A DNA stretch of 64,000 nucleotides from Lumbricus rubellus (Eukaryota; Annelida; Clitellata; Crassiclitellata; Lumbricidae): contig OX243815.1 of the NCBI GenBank assembly GCA_945859605.1, forward strand, positions 46,393,904-46,457,903, read 5' to 3'. The notes under the pieces are model-generated. The model was given only the letters and a program-made list of their open reading frames with translations, made no database searches and was not told the DNA's origin. The position numbers and the translations under genes were made by a program. Within the stretch, counting starts at the first letter, position 1. The number at the start of each line of letters is the position of its first letter. Positions 52,101-63,885 of the stretch are shown here, in pieces.

Positions 52101-52742
52101 TTTTTTAGATTTATAATTCCTTTCAAGTTAAGAGTAGAGTCAACGTCAACTTTTTTGTCTGAAGAAGAAGAAGAAGAAATCGCTGGGTAATAATTATATT
52201 ACTCGACCTCTTAAAGACACTTTAAAACGCTTTCAGCAGTTAACCTGCACTTAAAAACATAAATGTCTTGCCTCATACTAGGTGCTAGGCATCTCGCTGT
52301 TTGCATTCTACAATATAAACATGAAAGCAGTTGATAGTAACGAGAGAAAAAACCGTTTTGATTGAATTTCTGCATGTGAAATGACCGACACCACATGGAA
52401 TTTAGATTTAAATTGGATAACTTTCTATGGGGTGGAGGGGGGGGGTGACTGGTGATGTCCTTTCACTGCCACAGATGGATTGCTGAATTACAACGGGGCA
52501 GAAGTTATCTGAATATGAGCGTTCCGCTCTGAACGCCATACTGACACGCATGTATTTAATGATATTTTACTACAGTATCAGTCCAGGATATTTTACTGAA
52601 AAATAGGTTGCTAACTATAAGATATGTTGCCAAATTTAATGTCGAAAGTGCATCACTCATAATATATCGCATATTAATCTGTAACTGTAATACGTATCTT
52701 TGTGCTTATTATCTCCATCTAAATGTCAGAGAAATGGTTGTG
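52101..52742. other. No gene seen
   Basis: Short G run at 52435; no repeat or coding signal recognised. Confidence 0.4.
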
Positions 52743-52840
52743 TTGGCGTTACCCGGACAGCCCTCAGATGTCGCTAAAGATGGGCCTCACTAGACACCTT
52801 AACATATATTGAACCTGTGCTACATATTATAAAGTTGCAG
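52743..52840 (-). promoter_or_regulatory. TATA module, altered spacing
   Basis: A box 52743-52780 (CAGCCCTCAGATG, TCGCTAAAG), GACACC at 52793, but ATATATTG follows after only about 6 bp; the next candidate, ACATATTATAAAG, is near 52821 (about 24 bp). Confidence 0.5.
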
Positions 52841-53234
52841 GACCAAAATTTAATGAGTTCAAATACATTTCGAGGTCAATTCGGTAGAATGAGAAACACA
52901 GCCACATGAAGCGACGTTCATGAAACTGTTTTCGCTGTGTTTGAAAACACAGTGTTCCCAGTCGTCATACTGGGTGCTAGGAAACTCGCTGCTTTCATGC
53001 AGCAATTTGAAAATGTAAACAATTGGCAAAAGCAACAAGAATCATGTTTCGAATAGATACTTGCATTTGGAAGATCGACACCGTTTGAAATTTCAAATGA
53101 CATGCAGATAGAATATGGCGAAGATATCTTTTGCATTCAACAATATTCATGTGAGTAGCGAACACGATCTTTTACGCACGCTACACACCTGAAGAATAGA
53201 CAAAGCTTATTTATTTACCTTTAAGAGTTTAGCT

Positions 53235-53455
53235 TGTATGTTTGTTTGTATGTGCGCTTGTTAAAGCGCCCCTTCAAGCTCTCTATTCAGAGGCGCTCCC
53301 GACTACAGTGCGGGCACTGCATCTGAGTTTCACGCCGAAGCGCTGAGCAATTGCGAGTGAGGAACTTGCCCAAGGTCCCTACATGGCGACTTGAGGTGGA
53401 TTCGAAACTGCAGCCCTCCGGCTTCGAGAATATACTCACTACACCACAGTGTTCC
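53235..53455 (-). mobile_element. SINE (GCGGTGGTGTAGTGG family), near full-length
   Basis: TTTGTTTGTATGTGCGC tail, GCGCCCCTTCAAGCTCTC, CAGAGGCGCTCCCGACTAC, CACGCCGAAGCGCTGAGC, GAGGTGGATTCGAAACTGC, ACTACACCACAGTG head. Confidence 0.85.
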
Positions 53456-53635
53456 ACAAAGAAAACACACGATGAAGAAAAATTGATTAATTTTCTTTCG
53501 TATATACGCTTGAAACAAATTACCCACGTGACTCAAAACTGAAAACATTCATCGAAAAAGTACCGATTGGTCGACGTTATCAGCATTGGCAGACTGAAAT
53601 GTCGCGTAACAAATGGAATATAACAACGACTATTA

Positions 53636-53686
53636 GACACCTTCAACACTTTTTTATACGTAGCTATATAAGCCTGTCGGTCGCAT
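53636..53686 (-). promoter_or_regulatory. TATA module, well preserved, empty site
   Basis: GACACCTTCAACAC at 53636, TATATAAG at 53665 (24 bp), GTCGGTCGCAT 53676-53686. The position equivalent to the LINE nick (53687) is unoccupied. Confidence 0.65.
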
Positions 53687-53694
53687 TTTAAGTT

Positions 53695-54130
53695 ACTTCG
53701 GTGGTCTAGGAACGTCTATGACGTTACCATAACAAGCACATTGAGCAAGATTTCAAACAAAGTCTTTTTTAACCGTTGAGTGAGTTTTTACTTTGATGCT
53801 CTGATCTTGGCAATCTTTGAGCCTGTAGGTCGAGGTTGTAATCTTTATTGTAGCTAAAACTTTGAAACTATTTATTATAATAGGTCTGCTATGAACCAGC
53901 GTAATTATTTTGCGCTATTGTGAAACGCTATGTAATTAAAAACTGCACAATCATCGTGCGTCTTAATTAAACCAGTTAAAGGTTGGTCTACTATGCAGCT
54001 GTAAATGCTGATCTCTTTAACACTGAAAATCCTTCCTTTTGATAGAGTATAGCGAGGTGATTGTCTTCGCCCATCCTAGCCATAATAAGCCGATGTCGTC
54101 AAATAAGTAATGTATAACATAGAGCTACAT
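53695..54130. repeat. Duplicated array block, copy 1
   Basis: Shares with 55735-56625, in order: ACGTCTATG(A/G)CGTT, GCAAGATTTCAAA, AATGCTCTGATC/ GATGCTCTGATC, TATTATAATAGGTCTGCT, AAAGGTTGGTCTACTATG, AATCCTTCCTTTT, CGATGTCGTCAAAT/CTATGTCGTCAAAT. Confidence 0.7.
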
Positions 54131-54183
54131 TGAACACCTTCGAAAAGCTTTCCACAACCGCTATATCAATTTTTAAGTCGCAT
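54059..54183 (-). promoter_or_regulatory. TATA module carrying a LINE
   Basis: A box 54059-54107, AACACCTTCGAAAAGC at 54133, CTATATCAAT with TATAT at 54162 (24 bp), GTCGCAT ending at 54183. The LINE duplication starts at 54184, 51 bp away. Confidence 0.7.
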
Positions 54184-55496
54184 GTCGATGTCTGCTGAAT
54201 TAACGGCCATTATTGAAGCGACAAAATGGATTATCCAAAATGAAAATGTGAATGAAACTGCAAATGCAAATAAGTATATTATATATACTGATTCATTAAG
54301 TGTGGCCACATCTATAAAAGAAAACAAGTCTTGTTCACGGCCTAATTTATTTCTGGAATTTATAAATAATGTTAATAAACTTAAAAGCAGCAGTATAATC
54401 ATAGCATGGATCCCTAGTCATATTGGATTATCTGGAAATGAAATGGCAGACACCCTAGCAAAGAAAGGGCAAGAATTAGAGGAGGTCAATTCAACAAATT
54501 ATTTGGAATTAAAGGAAATCTATTCGTTAATTAAAAAATATGTTATTAATTTATGGCAAATTGAATACGACAATGAACGAAAAGGGCGTTTTTATAAATC
54601 GATCCAACCTTTGGTATCAACTGATATAAAATTTATGGACTCCATAAGAAAAAGAGAAGTTCAAATTACCAGACTTAGAATGGGGCATGTCCTTACTAAC
54701 TCCTGGTTGAAAGTGATAGGTAAAAGCCAAACAGACCTTTGTTCTAAATGCCAAGTGCCTGAAACAATCGAACATGTGCTGTTCGCTTGTAAAAAGAATG
54801 ACATTTCAATCCTACTGCTTAAAAAATGTGTAGAGAAAAAAGTGGAATGTACTGTTAAAAATATATTCTCTAATCAAGATATTTATCTTGAAGCTTATAA
54901 TATACTTATGACCATAACTAATGGAAAAATTATGTAAGAAGTATTGCATATGAATTATAATTTTAGTTGTATTTGTTGTGTGTTTGTGTGTGTGTATGTG
55001 TTTGTGTGTATGTGTCTGTGTTAACTAATTCTGTAATAGATTAAATAGGCATTGAATAAAATGATTTTTGCTATTATTGTTAAGCTTATAGATGATGGCT
55101 GAATGATTTGATTTTCATATAAATGTTTAATATCTAATCTATTTGCTTATATATGTATTAATTAAAAATAAATAAAATAAAAATCAGGAAATGAATGTAT
55201 AGTTAAATATATGCATGCATGTTTATGCATGCATGTTAAATAGTGACACTAAATAATGACCAATGCATCAAAGAGGATCTACAGCAACCACCTTATGAAC
55301 ACTGTCGCCATGGACATAGATCATCATACAAATTCCAGAAAAGAACAATGAAAAGAAAACAGATAGACAATAAAGACAGAAACTGCGGAACATTTAAACA
55401 ACAGTGAACTGAAATATATTGATACCGTAACTTTAAAGACGTCAACAGCCTTTGTAGCTATAAGATGTCGTTAAAATGTTGAATAATAGTCGATGT
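54184..55496 (+). mobile_element. I-like LINE, 5'-truncated (family B), second copy
   Basis: GTCGATGT at 54184-54191 and 55489-55496. The body matches 24635-25919 almost base for base, with a short extra GCATGCATG duplication near 55212. Confidence 0.95.
54192..54937 (+). CDS. LINE ORF2 C-terminal part (partial RNase H)
   Basis: Open to TAA with the same end as the frame at 24173. It starts at AELTAIIEA, so the first catalytic Asp is lost, then IYTDSLSVATS, GNEMADTLAK and LCSKCQVPETIEHVLFAC. The first few residues of the longer frame from 54182 are target-site sequence. Confidence 0.85.
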
Positions 55497-55589
55497 TTGT
55501 TGTTATTGTTCCTATTAAAATAAGTCTGTAATAGGTGAAACAAGAATTGAATAATTTGCAGTTCCTATTATGGTTTATGGCTCTAAATC

Positions 55590-55710
55590 AGCTATTACAT
55601 CCTCGTATATTCTATTATATTCTATTGTATTATGTTCGATTCTATTATGTTCTGTTCTATTCTATTATGTTCTATTGTATTATGTTCTATTCTATCACGT
55701 TCCATTCTGC
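55590..55710. repeat. TTCTATTATG-type degenerate repeat
   Basis: Tandem-like runs of TTCTATTATATTCTATTG and variants. Confidence 0.7.
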
Positions 55711-56076
55711 TCTTCTATGACCCTAAACTATTCTGGTTTAGAGACGTCTATGGCGTTGCCAAAATAAGCACAATGTGCAAGATTTCAAAGAAAGTCTTCA
55801 TTTAACCTTTGAGTGATTTCCTACTCCAATGCTCTGATCTATTCTATATAGGCCAACTTTGAGCTTGTAATAAATTTTTACTAGAAACAAACAGCAAATA
55901 TTATAGGTCTATGTTGAAATCTTTAGTTTAGCTCAACTTTTAAACTGTTTATTATAATAGGTCTGCTGTGAACCTGAACCAGCTAATTCTGTTATAATTT
56001 GAAGCTGTACAGTCACGTGGGTCAGTTTGGACCTGCAAAATTAATTATCATACCACGACACAGAGAAAGGTGAGGT

Positions 56077-56178
56077 GATCTGGCAGCCACTAGATGGCGT
56101 CAAATAATGTTGACGACTGCGCTTCGTGGACACCTTCAAAACGCTTTTAAACAGCTCTATATTTTTACTATACAAACA
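56077..56178 (-). promoter_or_regulatory. TATA module carrying a SINE
   Basis: A box 56077-56110 (GGCAGCCACTAGATGGCGTC), GACACCTTCAAAACGC at 56129, TATATTTTT at 56159 (25 bp). The SINE target duplication starts at 56179, 50 bp from GACACC. Confidence 0.7.
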
Positions 56179-56345
56179 AATCGGCCATTGGTTTATCAGA
56201 GATTAATTTCTCGGATCTTTACTGCGGGTGACTCGGTCGCAATATAAACGTGGAGTACGAGGTTGTTCTCTGCCTCCGACGCTGATCATCTTCGATATGA
56301 AAAAGAGTCGTTAAACCCTAACATTTCATTTCAATCGGCCATTGG
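56179..56345 (+). mobile_element. tRNA-derived SINE, 5'-truncated
   Basis: AATCGGCCATTGG at 56179-56191 and 56333-56345. From 56213 it matches the 3' part of the SINE at 12647 (GGATCTTTACTGCGGGTG to GTCGTTAAACCCTAACATT). About 20 nt at 56192-56211 have no match in the full copy. Confidence 0.9.
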
Positions 56346-56802
56346 ACTTCATCTCATTCACCTTGTAATCTAGTGCGTTTACTTTAAACCAGTAATGAAG
56401 CCTACGGGTGCATTGAACCTGCAAGTGTGACCGACTCTGCATTGTATCTCTAAAAGAAGCGTACGTCTATTTTCAACCATTTAAAGGTTGGTCTACTATG
56501 AAGTTGTAACAGTTGATCTCTCTAACACTCAAAAATCCTTCCTTTTAAGAAAGTATGTATGGTGAGGTTAGTGCCTTCGGCCTCGATAGCAATAATAGGC
56601 CTATGTCGTCAAATATTGTATAAGATGGCGTCCATTTATCGTTATACTGGTGCATACATGTAGGTGGCCCTGCTAGCGGGACGTTGGTCCCTTTAGGTCC
56701 TCCGTTTGTAGCCCAACTGAAAACTGATATGAAATTGCATCATGTTATGTCTTTTTTTGTTCTTGGGAGCAATAAAAGCCTATGTTATGTGATGTTACCT
56801 TG

Positions 56803-56855
56803 AACACCTTCAGAAAGCTTTCATAAAATGCTATATATACATTGTGAGTAAAAAA
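56803..56855 (-). promoter_or_regulatory. TATA module
   Basis: AACACCTTCAGAAAGC at 56803, TATATATAC at 56832 (24 bp). Confidence 0.6.
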
Positions 56856-56859
56856 AGTT

Positions 56860-58160
56860 ATTGTTAATTTGATTTTATTTGGACAAAGTGTAGTCTACAT
56901 TGAACATAATAATAAGTAAACTTTAACATTTTTAACATTGAACTTAGAATAATCGAAAGCGAGTTTTTTTGGGTTTTTGCCTAATGTTAATCAAACCAAA
57001 ATCGACATCAACTTAGTTATAACTATTTGGAATATTATTTGCGATTGTAAGTTTTTTTAGTAACATTGTGCTTTCATTGCACTCTTAAGCACAACAGCAT
57101 TCGATTTAAAGTCAATGCTTAGTCTAGATACAAGCAAACGGATAACCTAAGTGGACCAGAGCCTCGCTAAACAGGGTCACAGGTTGTGCCAGAACTCTTT
57201 TATGTAAGAAGTTGGTAACATAATTAATATTCAGACGCAGGAGAGATAAGGTGAAATAACGCAATTAGCATTCTATTGTCTAATAAAGGAGAGACTAAAA
57301 TTGGCGGTGAAGCGCGATTTACCTAGAGTGTCAGAAGTAGGAGAGGTCGACGGAAGCAGAGGAGCTGACTGGATCGATGATGAAATGGTGGACTTCTCAT
57401 TCTTCCATTGGATGTTTCTCAGTGTCTTACTGACTGGTCTTCTTTATTATTTTATTAATGTGTCGTTACATTTTTATGGCACGTGGGACTTATATGACTA
57501 TAATTATACTCCTTCATTCTCGCTTGAAACTTTCGCTGTGATAATTTGAAAACAGGAATCTGATTTTCTGTAATATACAACTCCCACACCTTTACTACTG
57601 TCTCATTTAGTTTGATAATAATCTGGATAGTCAAGTTAAAAACGGATAGTTTGCCGAATTCCGTAAATATAAAGTGTCGGTTTAGTTCATTCCAAAGGTG
57701 TTTACCAGGAGCATAATGTTTGATCAGTTTAACGTAGATTTTGGCGGATTTTGGAGATGTTACTCAGCAAACGATTCGGAGCAGAAACCGTTTAAAAAGC
57801 TTTTAATGCAATTTTGCACAGGTTGACGGTGTATTTGAGTTAGATTGCCTGGACCGTGTTTTTCAATTCCAACAATGTTTAATCACTAAAAACTTAAAAG
57901 AGTGAATTTTATATTTTCTATGTTCATAGATCATGACAACAGGATCATCTAATGCAATTTAAGTGACATTGTTTTTATATCAATTATCTCACAACACCAA
58001 TGTAAACTGTAACACTAATAGGAAGCAATTATGATTGCAAATGTCCAATACATATAATTCTGATATCAAGTATCATGCATTCTTTCATACTGTTCATATC
58101 CTCAAGCATGCTTGAAAAAAAAGTAATTTTTAATAAATAATAATAAAGCGCGAAATTTCG

Positions 58161-58194
<34 letters not shown>

Positions 58195-58215
58195 CAATCG
58201 TGTTTCGTGTGGTTG
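56860..58215. other. No gene; (AT)n at 58162-58193
   Basis: AT-rich. The 82-codon + frame at 57301-57549 has one hydrophobic stretch (FLSVLLTGLLYYFI) but no family match and an alternative start; not called. Confidence 0.4.
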
Positions 58216-58218
58216 TTA

Positions 58219-58270
58219 CACACCTCTTAAACGTTTTAAAACACTCTATATTTACTAATAATCAGTGTTA
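58219..58270 (-). promoter_or_regulatory. TATA module
   Basis: CACACCTCTTAAACG at 58219, TATATTTA at 58247. Confidence 0.5.
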
Positions 58271-59215
58271 ACTATCAATTTCGTCGAGGAGATAGAGTTG
58301 AACGCAGTGCATTCTACATATCATTTAGAATATTATTACAGGATGTATTTTCAATGATTCAATCGTATATTCGCTATTAATGCGCTTTAGCCGGATAATT
58401 AATTTATTTCTAGTAAAAGGTCTTGCAAAAAAGATGAGGCGACCAAAGGATTTCGGTTTGAGATTGTTCCAAACAGTGGGACCAGTCATCTCAATAGAGA
58501 TTGTTTAGTGTTAGCGTTATCAGAAATCGTTCCATTGTTAGAGGCTGTCCATGTTCTGTTAGAATGAGTGTAAGAGCTGGTGTTGAAATAGCAAAGGTGC
58601 GAGGTAAATAGGTCATGCTTATAGCAAAGATTTTATATATTGCGTAGTAAAGAAGAATAAAAAAAACAGTGCTGCAATATGCCAAACAAATTTTTTGTCG
58701 ACGTCAACGACCTCTGTTGTCGTAAACTGTCGTTAAACTATGGATTCCTCAGCAGCACCATCCGTCTAATTCGACCAGCGTTGTAATATTGAAAGCCCAT
58801 AATCTCTAGTTATTGCAACTTGTGCACCAAAGAAATCATGAGCCACTCGTTAAGATTTGTAAAGAACGAGTAGGTTCAGGGAGGAAAGGAGTCCACACCG
58901 AGAGGGGATGAAGACATCGAAGAGACCTCCCCAGTATCTCAGAAGATAATTGCAATGCAATGACTTTATAATGACGGCGGTCATTTTTATGTCATTCCTC
59001 GCTTTGGTGACTCGTGAATGTCCGTTAAAAAATTCTATAGTGAAAAATGAGATTAATCATATCTGTTTGTAACGACTCTGTGTCGCAGCAGTGGTGCTTT
59101 GCGTCGCCCTCCTCCTCTATGCAGGATTTTTTCGTGTAGTGGTGGGTTTTGAAAGTTGAACAGCTAACGCAGAACTGGTAGCCTATTCCGATTGATTATT
59201 ATAGTTAGGATTTGG
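58271..59215. other. No gene; orphan A box at 58697-58740
   Basis: GTCGACGTCAACGACCTCTG and GTCGTTAAAC at 58697-58740 without a following GACACC. 58430-58960 resembles decayed LINE 3' sequence (TGTTCCAAACAGTGGGACC) but is not identifiable. Confidence 0.4.
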
Positions 59216-59219
59216 AAAT

Positions 59220-59265
59220 AATGGGTATAAATGTCACTGTAAAACATATTTTAAAGGTGTCTTAT
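59220..59265 (+). promoter_or_regulatory. TATA module, reverse orientation
   Basis: GGGTATAAATG at 59223, CATATTTTAAAGGTGTC with GGTGTC at 59256. Confidence 0.55.
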
Positions 59266-59534
59266 GCGAGCCATGCATTTGCAGTTTTCAGCGTAATCAA
59301 GTAACCGTCATGGTTGATGCATCCGACGATATTGTAATCCCAAATTTTCGAGTTTTCACTATACTAGAGGCACCTCGTGAACTTTTAAATAAACTGTGCA
59401 AGGATTGACTCGATGAAATGATCCTCCAGTTTATCTTGGCTTTGAACTGTCGTTACCAGAGTTACTGCAGTAGGTGAGTTTGAATGTGAATCACGCAGTT
59501 GCTCAAGACGATGCATTTAAGAATTGAACTGTGA

Positions 59535-59640
59535 AAATTATAAATAGTGATAAATAACCAATTTTAAAGGTGTATAAAGCAATGAAGAATAATGCATTAT
59601 CAATGTCTTGCTTTACCTTGTGGCCGACAGAGTCATTGAT
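59535..59640 (+). promoter_or_regulatory. TATA module, reverse orientation
   Basis: ATTATAAATAG at 59537, CCAATTTTAAAGGTGTATAA with GGTGTA at 59569, then ACCTTGTGGCCGACAGAG and TCATTGA (reverse A box). Confidence 0.6.
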
Positions 59641-59984
59641 AAGAACCTAGGCGATAATCGAGCTTTTACAAAATACTGTAAATCATTACGCAAAAACACA
59701 GCTGCAGCTTAGGCAGTAATCAGAATTTTGTTTCAGGATAAAAAAAATCAATCGCGCACATATAATTGAGCTTTCACGAAATACTGTTGCAGCTTATAAG
59801 CAGTAATCACAATTTGGTTGCCGGATAAAGATCAATCGTGTACATATACATCTCAACCACAGACAAATATAATGCTCCGCTACACTTTGTCACAATGTGA
59901 TGTCGGTTCGTGGAATCCTAGCGACCATCATGACAAGTCCTCTCCATTATCTCCTATTCCTCGTCACCACTCTCAGCTGTTCGA

Positions 59985-60250
59985 GATTCATCGCTGTTCT
60001 CCCGTGCACTCCTCCATCCACCTAGTCCTCGGTCGTCCTTTTCTCATCGTCCCCTCTCCACACGCCAACATCATCGCCTTCTCCAGACCATCTACGCGCA
60101 TCACGTGACCAAAATACGTCAATTTCTGTCTTGTGACTCTTTGATTTAATGACATGTCTCTTCTTAAATCTCCTAGCTCCTGTAGGACTGATTCGTTTGT
60201 TATCTTATCCCTCCATGATATCTCCAGGAGATTCTTCAATATCCACATTT
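59985..60250 (-). pseudogene. Non-LTR RT C-terminal fragment
   Basis: The minus frame gives LEISWRDKITNESVLQELG, QKLTYFGHVMRVDG and MRKGRPRTRWMEE: the GHVMR and GRPRTRW words are the usual end of several LINE ORF2 families. No RT core; truncated at both ends. Confidence 0.75.
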
Positions 60251-60259
60251 ATCCGCTTA

Positions 60260-60310
60260 TACACCGTTAAAAAGGTTACATACAATGCTATTTATAATTT
60301 AGCGTCCACA
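60260..60310 (-). promoter_or_regulatory. TATA module
   Basis: TACACCGTTAAAAAGG at 60260, GCTATTTATAATT with TATTTA at 60290. Confidence 0.5.
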
Positions 60311-60319
60311 AAACTAGTA

Positions 60320-61010
60320 TATCTTATGAAACAGATAGCATTAAAAAAACAGACGAATAACTCGACAGATTAATATTATGTGAATCTCGATGAGGTATCT
60401 GCAATAACTAAATCTTAAGTGATTTTCACTTGCCAGAAGGAATGAAATGCTGCCGTGATGGGCCTTTATTATAAGAGCATTTCCCTTGTTGCAATGCAGA
60501 CAATAAATTTAGAGCCTTTAGTGGTAGAAATTGCATGCGCATTTCCAGATTACGACTGGGTAAAGTTTGAGAAAAATTCTGAAAACGATTACGTGTGAGC
60601 ATATAATTTTATTATAGGCTACTTAAATATAAGCTATGGTAAAAATTAATGTTTCAGTTAACCTGGGTTTTAAAAAATGCTGAAGAATCGCGTATTTTGA
60701 AGTTTGAACTGGTAATGTAATCTGATTTCAACAAAACTCCACAGTGCGTTTGCAGGCGACTCATTAAAGCATAAAATCATCTTGTAAAATGCTCTTTTAC
60801 CTCAATCATTTTGAAACCTAGACCAGGCAGACTTTGACCTGAAAATGCTTTTGGGTTGTTTTCCACTCGCAGCATTCTCGAACCCAATTCTCCGACTACA
60901 TAGTCAATCTCCGAGATTCAGAGAATCTTGGACAACGCCATCTACTGTAAGTTTCTGTCATATTCAACCTGTAAATCGTCCTAAACAGTGAGTGAATGAC
61001 GACAGGTTAG
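60320..61010. other. No gene; inter-module sequence
   Basis: 60800-61010 (GGTTGTTTTCCACTCG, GAGAATCTTGGAC, CAACCTGTAAATCGTCC, CAGTGAGTGAATGACG) matches 38690-39110, 62440-62590 and 28300-28470 in pieces: the conserved stretch upstream of the A box. Confidence 0.45.
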
Positions 61011-61017
61011 GGTTAAA

Positions 61018-61125
61018 AACAGCCCTCATAGTCATGTTTTGCTGTGAAATAGTATGGAAGATTGCGCTTACTTAGACACCTTTATGACGTTGCTAAACGA
61101 CACTATTAATTCGTAAAACGCATTT
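61018..61125 (-). promoter_or_regulatory. TATA module
   Basis: A box 61018-61050 (AACAGCCCTCATAGTC), GACACCTTTATGACG at 61075, CACTATTAATTC near 61101. Confidence 0.55.
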
Positions 61126-61489
61126 CTTTTCAACCAGTTAATACTAGAAGGTAGCAGAAAATATTGGTCATTTGAATCTGAAAATCGTCCACCCTGGTGA
61201 GAAAGTAAGGTGTGACAAACATATTATACAGCCATGGCGGCAACGATATGTAATTCAATCTTGCAGAAGAGAGTTTGACAAATAAAGTATAGGCAGCCAT
61301 AAACAAGCGTCAATCTGCCTGCATGGTTGTTGATGTTATATGTTAGAGTAAAAGGTTTCTTGAGTACCCATTATGTCCAGCTAAAGATTCAGCAATACGT
61401 TTGACATAAATTGCCACCGGTTACAGTACGTTGTATATTATGCTATTTTAAAACATTTGATATTTATTGGGAATATAAATAATGTAGAT

Positions 61490-61570
61490 TGTAATTGTAA
61501 TTGTAATTGAACATTTATATAGCGCCGCTCACAGATTCAGTAGCGCTCCCGACCCTAGTTAGCACTGCCG
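61490..61570 (-). repeat. L2-like tail remnant
   Basis: TTATATAGCGCCGC and AGTAGCGCTCCCGACC are the reverse of the GCGCTATATAA tail type; preceded by a short (TGTAAT)n tract. Confidence 0.45.
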
Positions 61571-61754
61571 CTAACGAATAGCATAGATGTTTTTATTATA
61601 CCATTTATGTACACCAAAATGCGGAATTTTTTAAGGGCAACGGTCTCTGTTATCATAAATCCTCGTCAGATTTGGATCTGTCCATCCAAAATATCACGTT
61701 CTTCCTGAACGTGGAAGGCTGTAAGCTAACGCAAAAAATTCATAACGAATGCTC

Positions 61755-61885
61755 CTGTAAATATACGTCTGCATTGAAAATGGGTATATACATGTACGTC
61801 TGCATTGAACATGGAAATGTACATGTATGTCTGCATTGAACATGGAAAATTAATGTTCGTCTGCGTTGAACCTGTTAACTCACAT
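61755..61885. repeat. Inter-module degenerate minisatellite
   Basis: Four units of about 30 bp built on GTCTGCATTGAACATGG / GTACATGTAYGTCTGC. Confidence 0.65.
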
Positions 61886-61916
61886 CTGCATTGATGAAGA
61901 AGATATTTCATCGTTG

Positions 61917-61965
61917 AACACCTTCAAAATGGTCTCTACTGATGCTACATTTAATTTAAAGTTTC
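61917..61965 (-). promoter_or_regulatory. TATA module
   Basis: AACACCTTCAAAATGG at 61917; CTACATTTAATTT as a weak TATA near 61945. Confidence 0.45.
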
Positions 61966-62807
61966 ATTTTTTTCGCTACATGGAGAGTAGTTGCTAAACA
62001 TGACATTGTATCATTTGTATGCATTCAACAAGTAAATTCGCCCCCACATTGGATCTGTATATCTAAACAAAGAAAGTCTACATTGAGTCGGGAACGGTGC
62101 GGTCTCCATTGAATCTGAAAATGCACGTTTACAACTTTACATTGAACCTTTGATTCTACGTCAAATCTTAACTTGTAAATTATCTTTTGCATTGAATCTG
62201 TTGAAGCAGCTTACGTCACCTTTGAAGCAGCTGATGTGGGTCGCTTTCAACCTGCAAATCGCCCTATCCACTCTATCCAGTGAGTGAGTAAGGTAGAGTT
62301 GGCGTCAATAGACATTTCATTCACGCGATGCCGTGAATCGCTGATGAATGCACCAGAAGCGTTTCTTTTGAACAACATCGAAACATTTTAAATCGATAGC
62401 ATGTTAATTCGCAAGCGTTCAATAAAAAAGTTAATTTAAAAACCAACTTGATCTACAATCGCTTTGATTGACATACCTAGATAAGCAGAGTTTGACCAGA
62501 ATTTCCTCAATGAATGGTCTCACATCTCGAACTTCTCTGCCCCAAGCGTTTCACTCCAACAATTCTTCGAACGTCGGAGAATCGTGGAAGACAACTTCGA
62601 CTTAGTGTGTTTATCTGGGGCCGTATTGCCTATGAGGGTATAACAGTTACTGTAGTAGGCTACTCCTGGTAAACAATCGTCTATATTGAACCTGTAAATG
62701 TAGCCTACCTTCAAAAAGCTAAGGGTTTGTCTACTTTTGGAGTTGTAACTTTTGGTCATTTCAAAATTGGAAATCGCACATCTGTGCTAAAGTGCGTGAT
62801 AAGGTTA

Positions 62808-62920
62808 GTGATTACGGCCTTGATAGCCATGAGGTAACATCAACAGACGTGGAAGGTCGCTCATCGCTAAACACCTCCAAAAGGGTCTCCACTTGCGCTA
62901 TATAAAGCCGTCTGACGCAT
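62808..62920 (-). promoter_or_regulatory. TATA module
   Basis: A box 62808-62845 (GGCCTTGATAGCCATGAGG), AACACCTCCAAAAGG at 62870, TATATAAAGC at 62899 (24 bp), GTCTGACGCAT. Confidence 0.65.
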
Positions 62921-62999
62921 TTTTTGATAATTCCATGTCAAAGCATGACTTGTCTACGTTGAAACCGTAAATTAAATGCCTACTTTCTAGGTCTATCTT

Positions 63000-63190
63000 T
63001 AAATAAAAGTCTTCATTGAATCTGAAACGCTGCGAACCTTTAATCTGCGTCTAGATTCAAGCAGGAAATGTACGTCTGCATTTAACATTTTATTTTACGT
63101 CTTCTCTTAACTTGTAAATGATCGTCTGCATTTAATCTATTGAAGCAACCTACGTCTCCTTTGCATCTGCTGATATCGTTCACGTTCAAC
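63000..63190. repeat. Inter-module degenerate minisatellite
   Basis: Units around GTCTGCATTTAA, TTGAATCTGAAA and AACTTGTAAATG; a similar tract precedes it at 62040-62210. Confidence 0.5.
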
Positions 63191-63228
63191 ATGAAAATTT
63201 CTTTATAGCCACTGAGTAAGTTCAGGTT

Positions 63229-63355
63229 GGCGTCAACAGCCGAGGCAGTCACGCTGTGTCGTGAACCACCGAACACTGTTTAAACAGACCGCTCTTATTT
63301 TAGACACCTTCGATATGCTTTCCTCTGATGCAATATTAAATCGTAAGACAAATTT
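63229..63355 (-). promoter_or_regulatory. TATA module
   Basis: A box 63229-63267 (GGCGTCAACAGCCGAGG, GTGTCGTGAACC), GACACCTTCGATATGC at 63303, CAATATTAAATCG near 63331. Confidence 0.6.
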
Positions 63356-63654
63356 TTTATTATCTTTTTCGATAATTATATAGGTCTCCGCCACTGGTCC
63401 CAGATAAAGAATGAGGGCGAGGCTAATGGTCTTTGCTACCACACAGTGACGTTGAAACTCCAACTACTACTAGGCCTACTCACCCAATATCATTGATCTA
63501 CTTCGATCTCGTTTTGATAGGCAGAGTTAAACAGGATTTTCAATCGTCTTCGATTATTAATATTGCATACTATGATCAATTATAAATAAAGACCGAAACT
63601 TTGTGCTATAGGCCCACAACAGCGCCTGTATTCGTAGCGCTCCAAAACGCTGTG

Positions 63655-63885
63655 GTATAATAGTGGGTGGGTATGTTCGTTGCCTTGAAGCCAAAAAGTT
63701 GCAGGTTCTAATCCTCCTCAAGTCGCCGCGTATATAGGGACCTGTTGCAAGTCCTACACTCACAATTGCTCAGCGCTTCGGCGTGAAACTCCGATGCAGT
63801 GCCCGCTCTGCATTCGAGAGCGCCTCTGAGTAAAGACAGCTTGAAGGGGCGCTATAACAAGTGCACATACAAACAAACAAGCATA
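63655..63885 (+). mobile_element. SINE (GCGGTGGTGTAGTGG family)
   Basis: CGCTGTGGTATAATAGTGG head, AGGTTCTAATCCTCCTC, GCTTCGGCGTGAAACTCCG, GAGAGCGCCTCTGAGTA, GGGGCGCTATAACAAGTGC and ACAAACAAAC tail. The head is diverged, the 3' half well preserved. Confidence 0.85.

Larger units (their letters stand above)
55735..56625. repeat. Duplicated array block, copy 2
   Basis: Counterpart of 53695-54130, longer because it contains an extra module and a SINE. Confidence 0.65.

Noticed and set aside
57301..57549. Small membrane protein of 82 residues
   Set aside because: Starts with TTG, no Kozak or family support, and AT-rich DNA readily gives hydrophobic frames.
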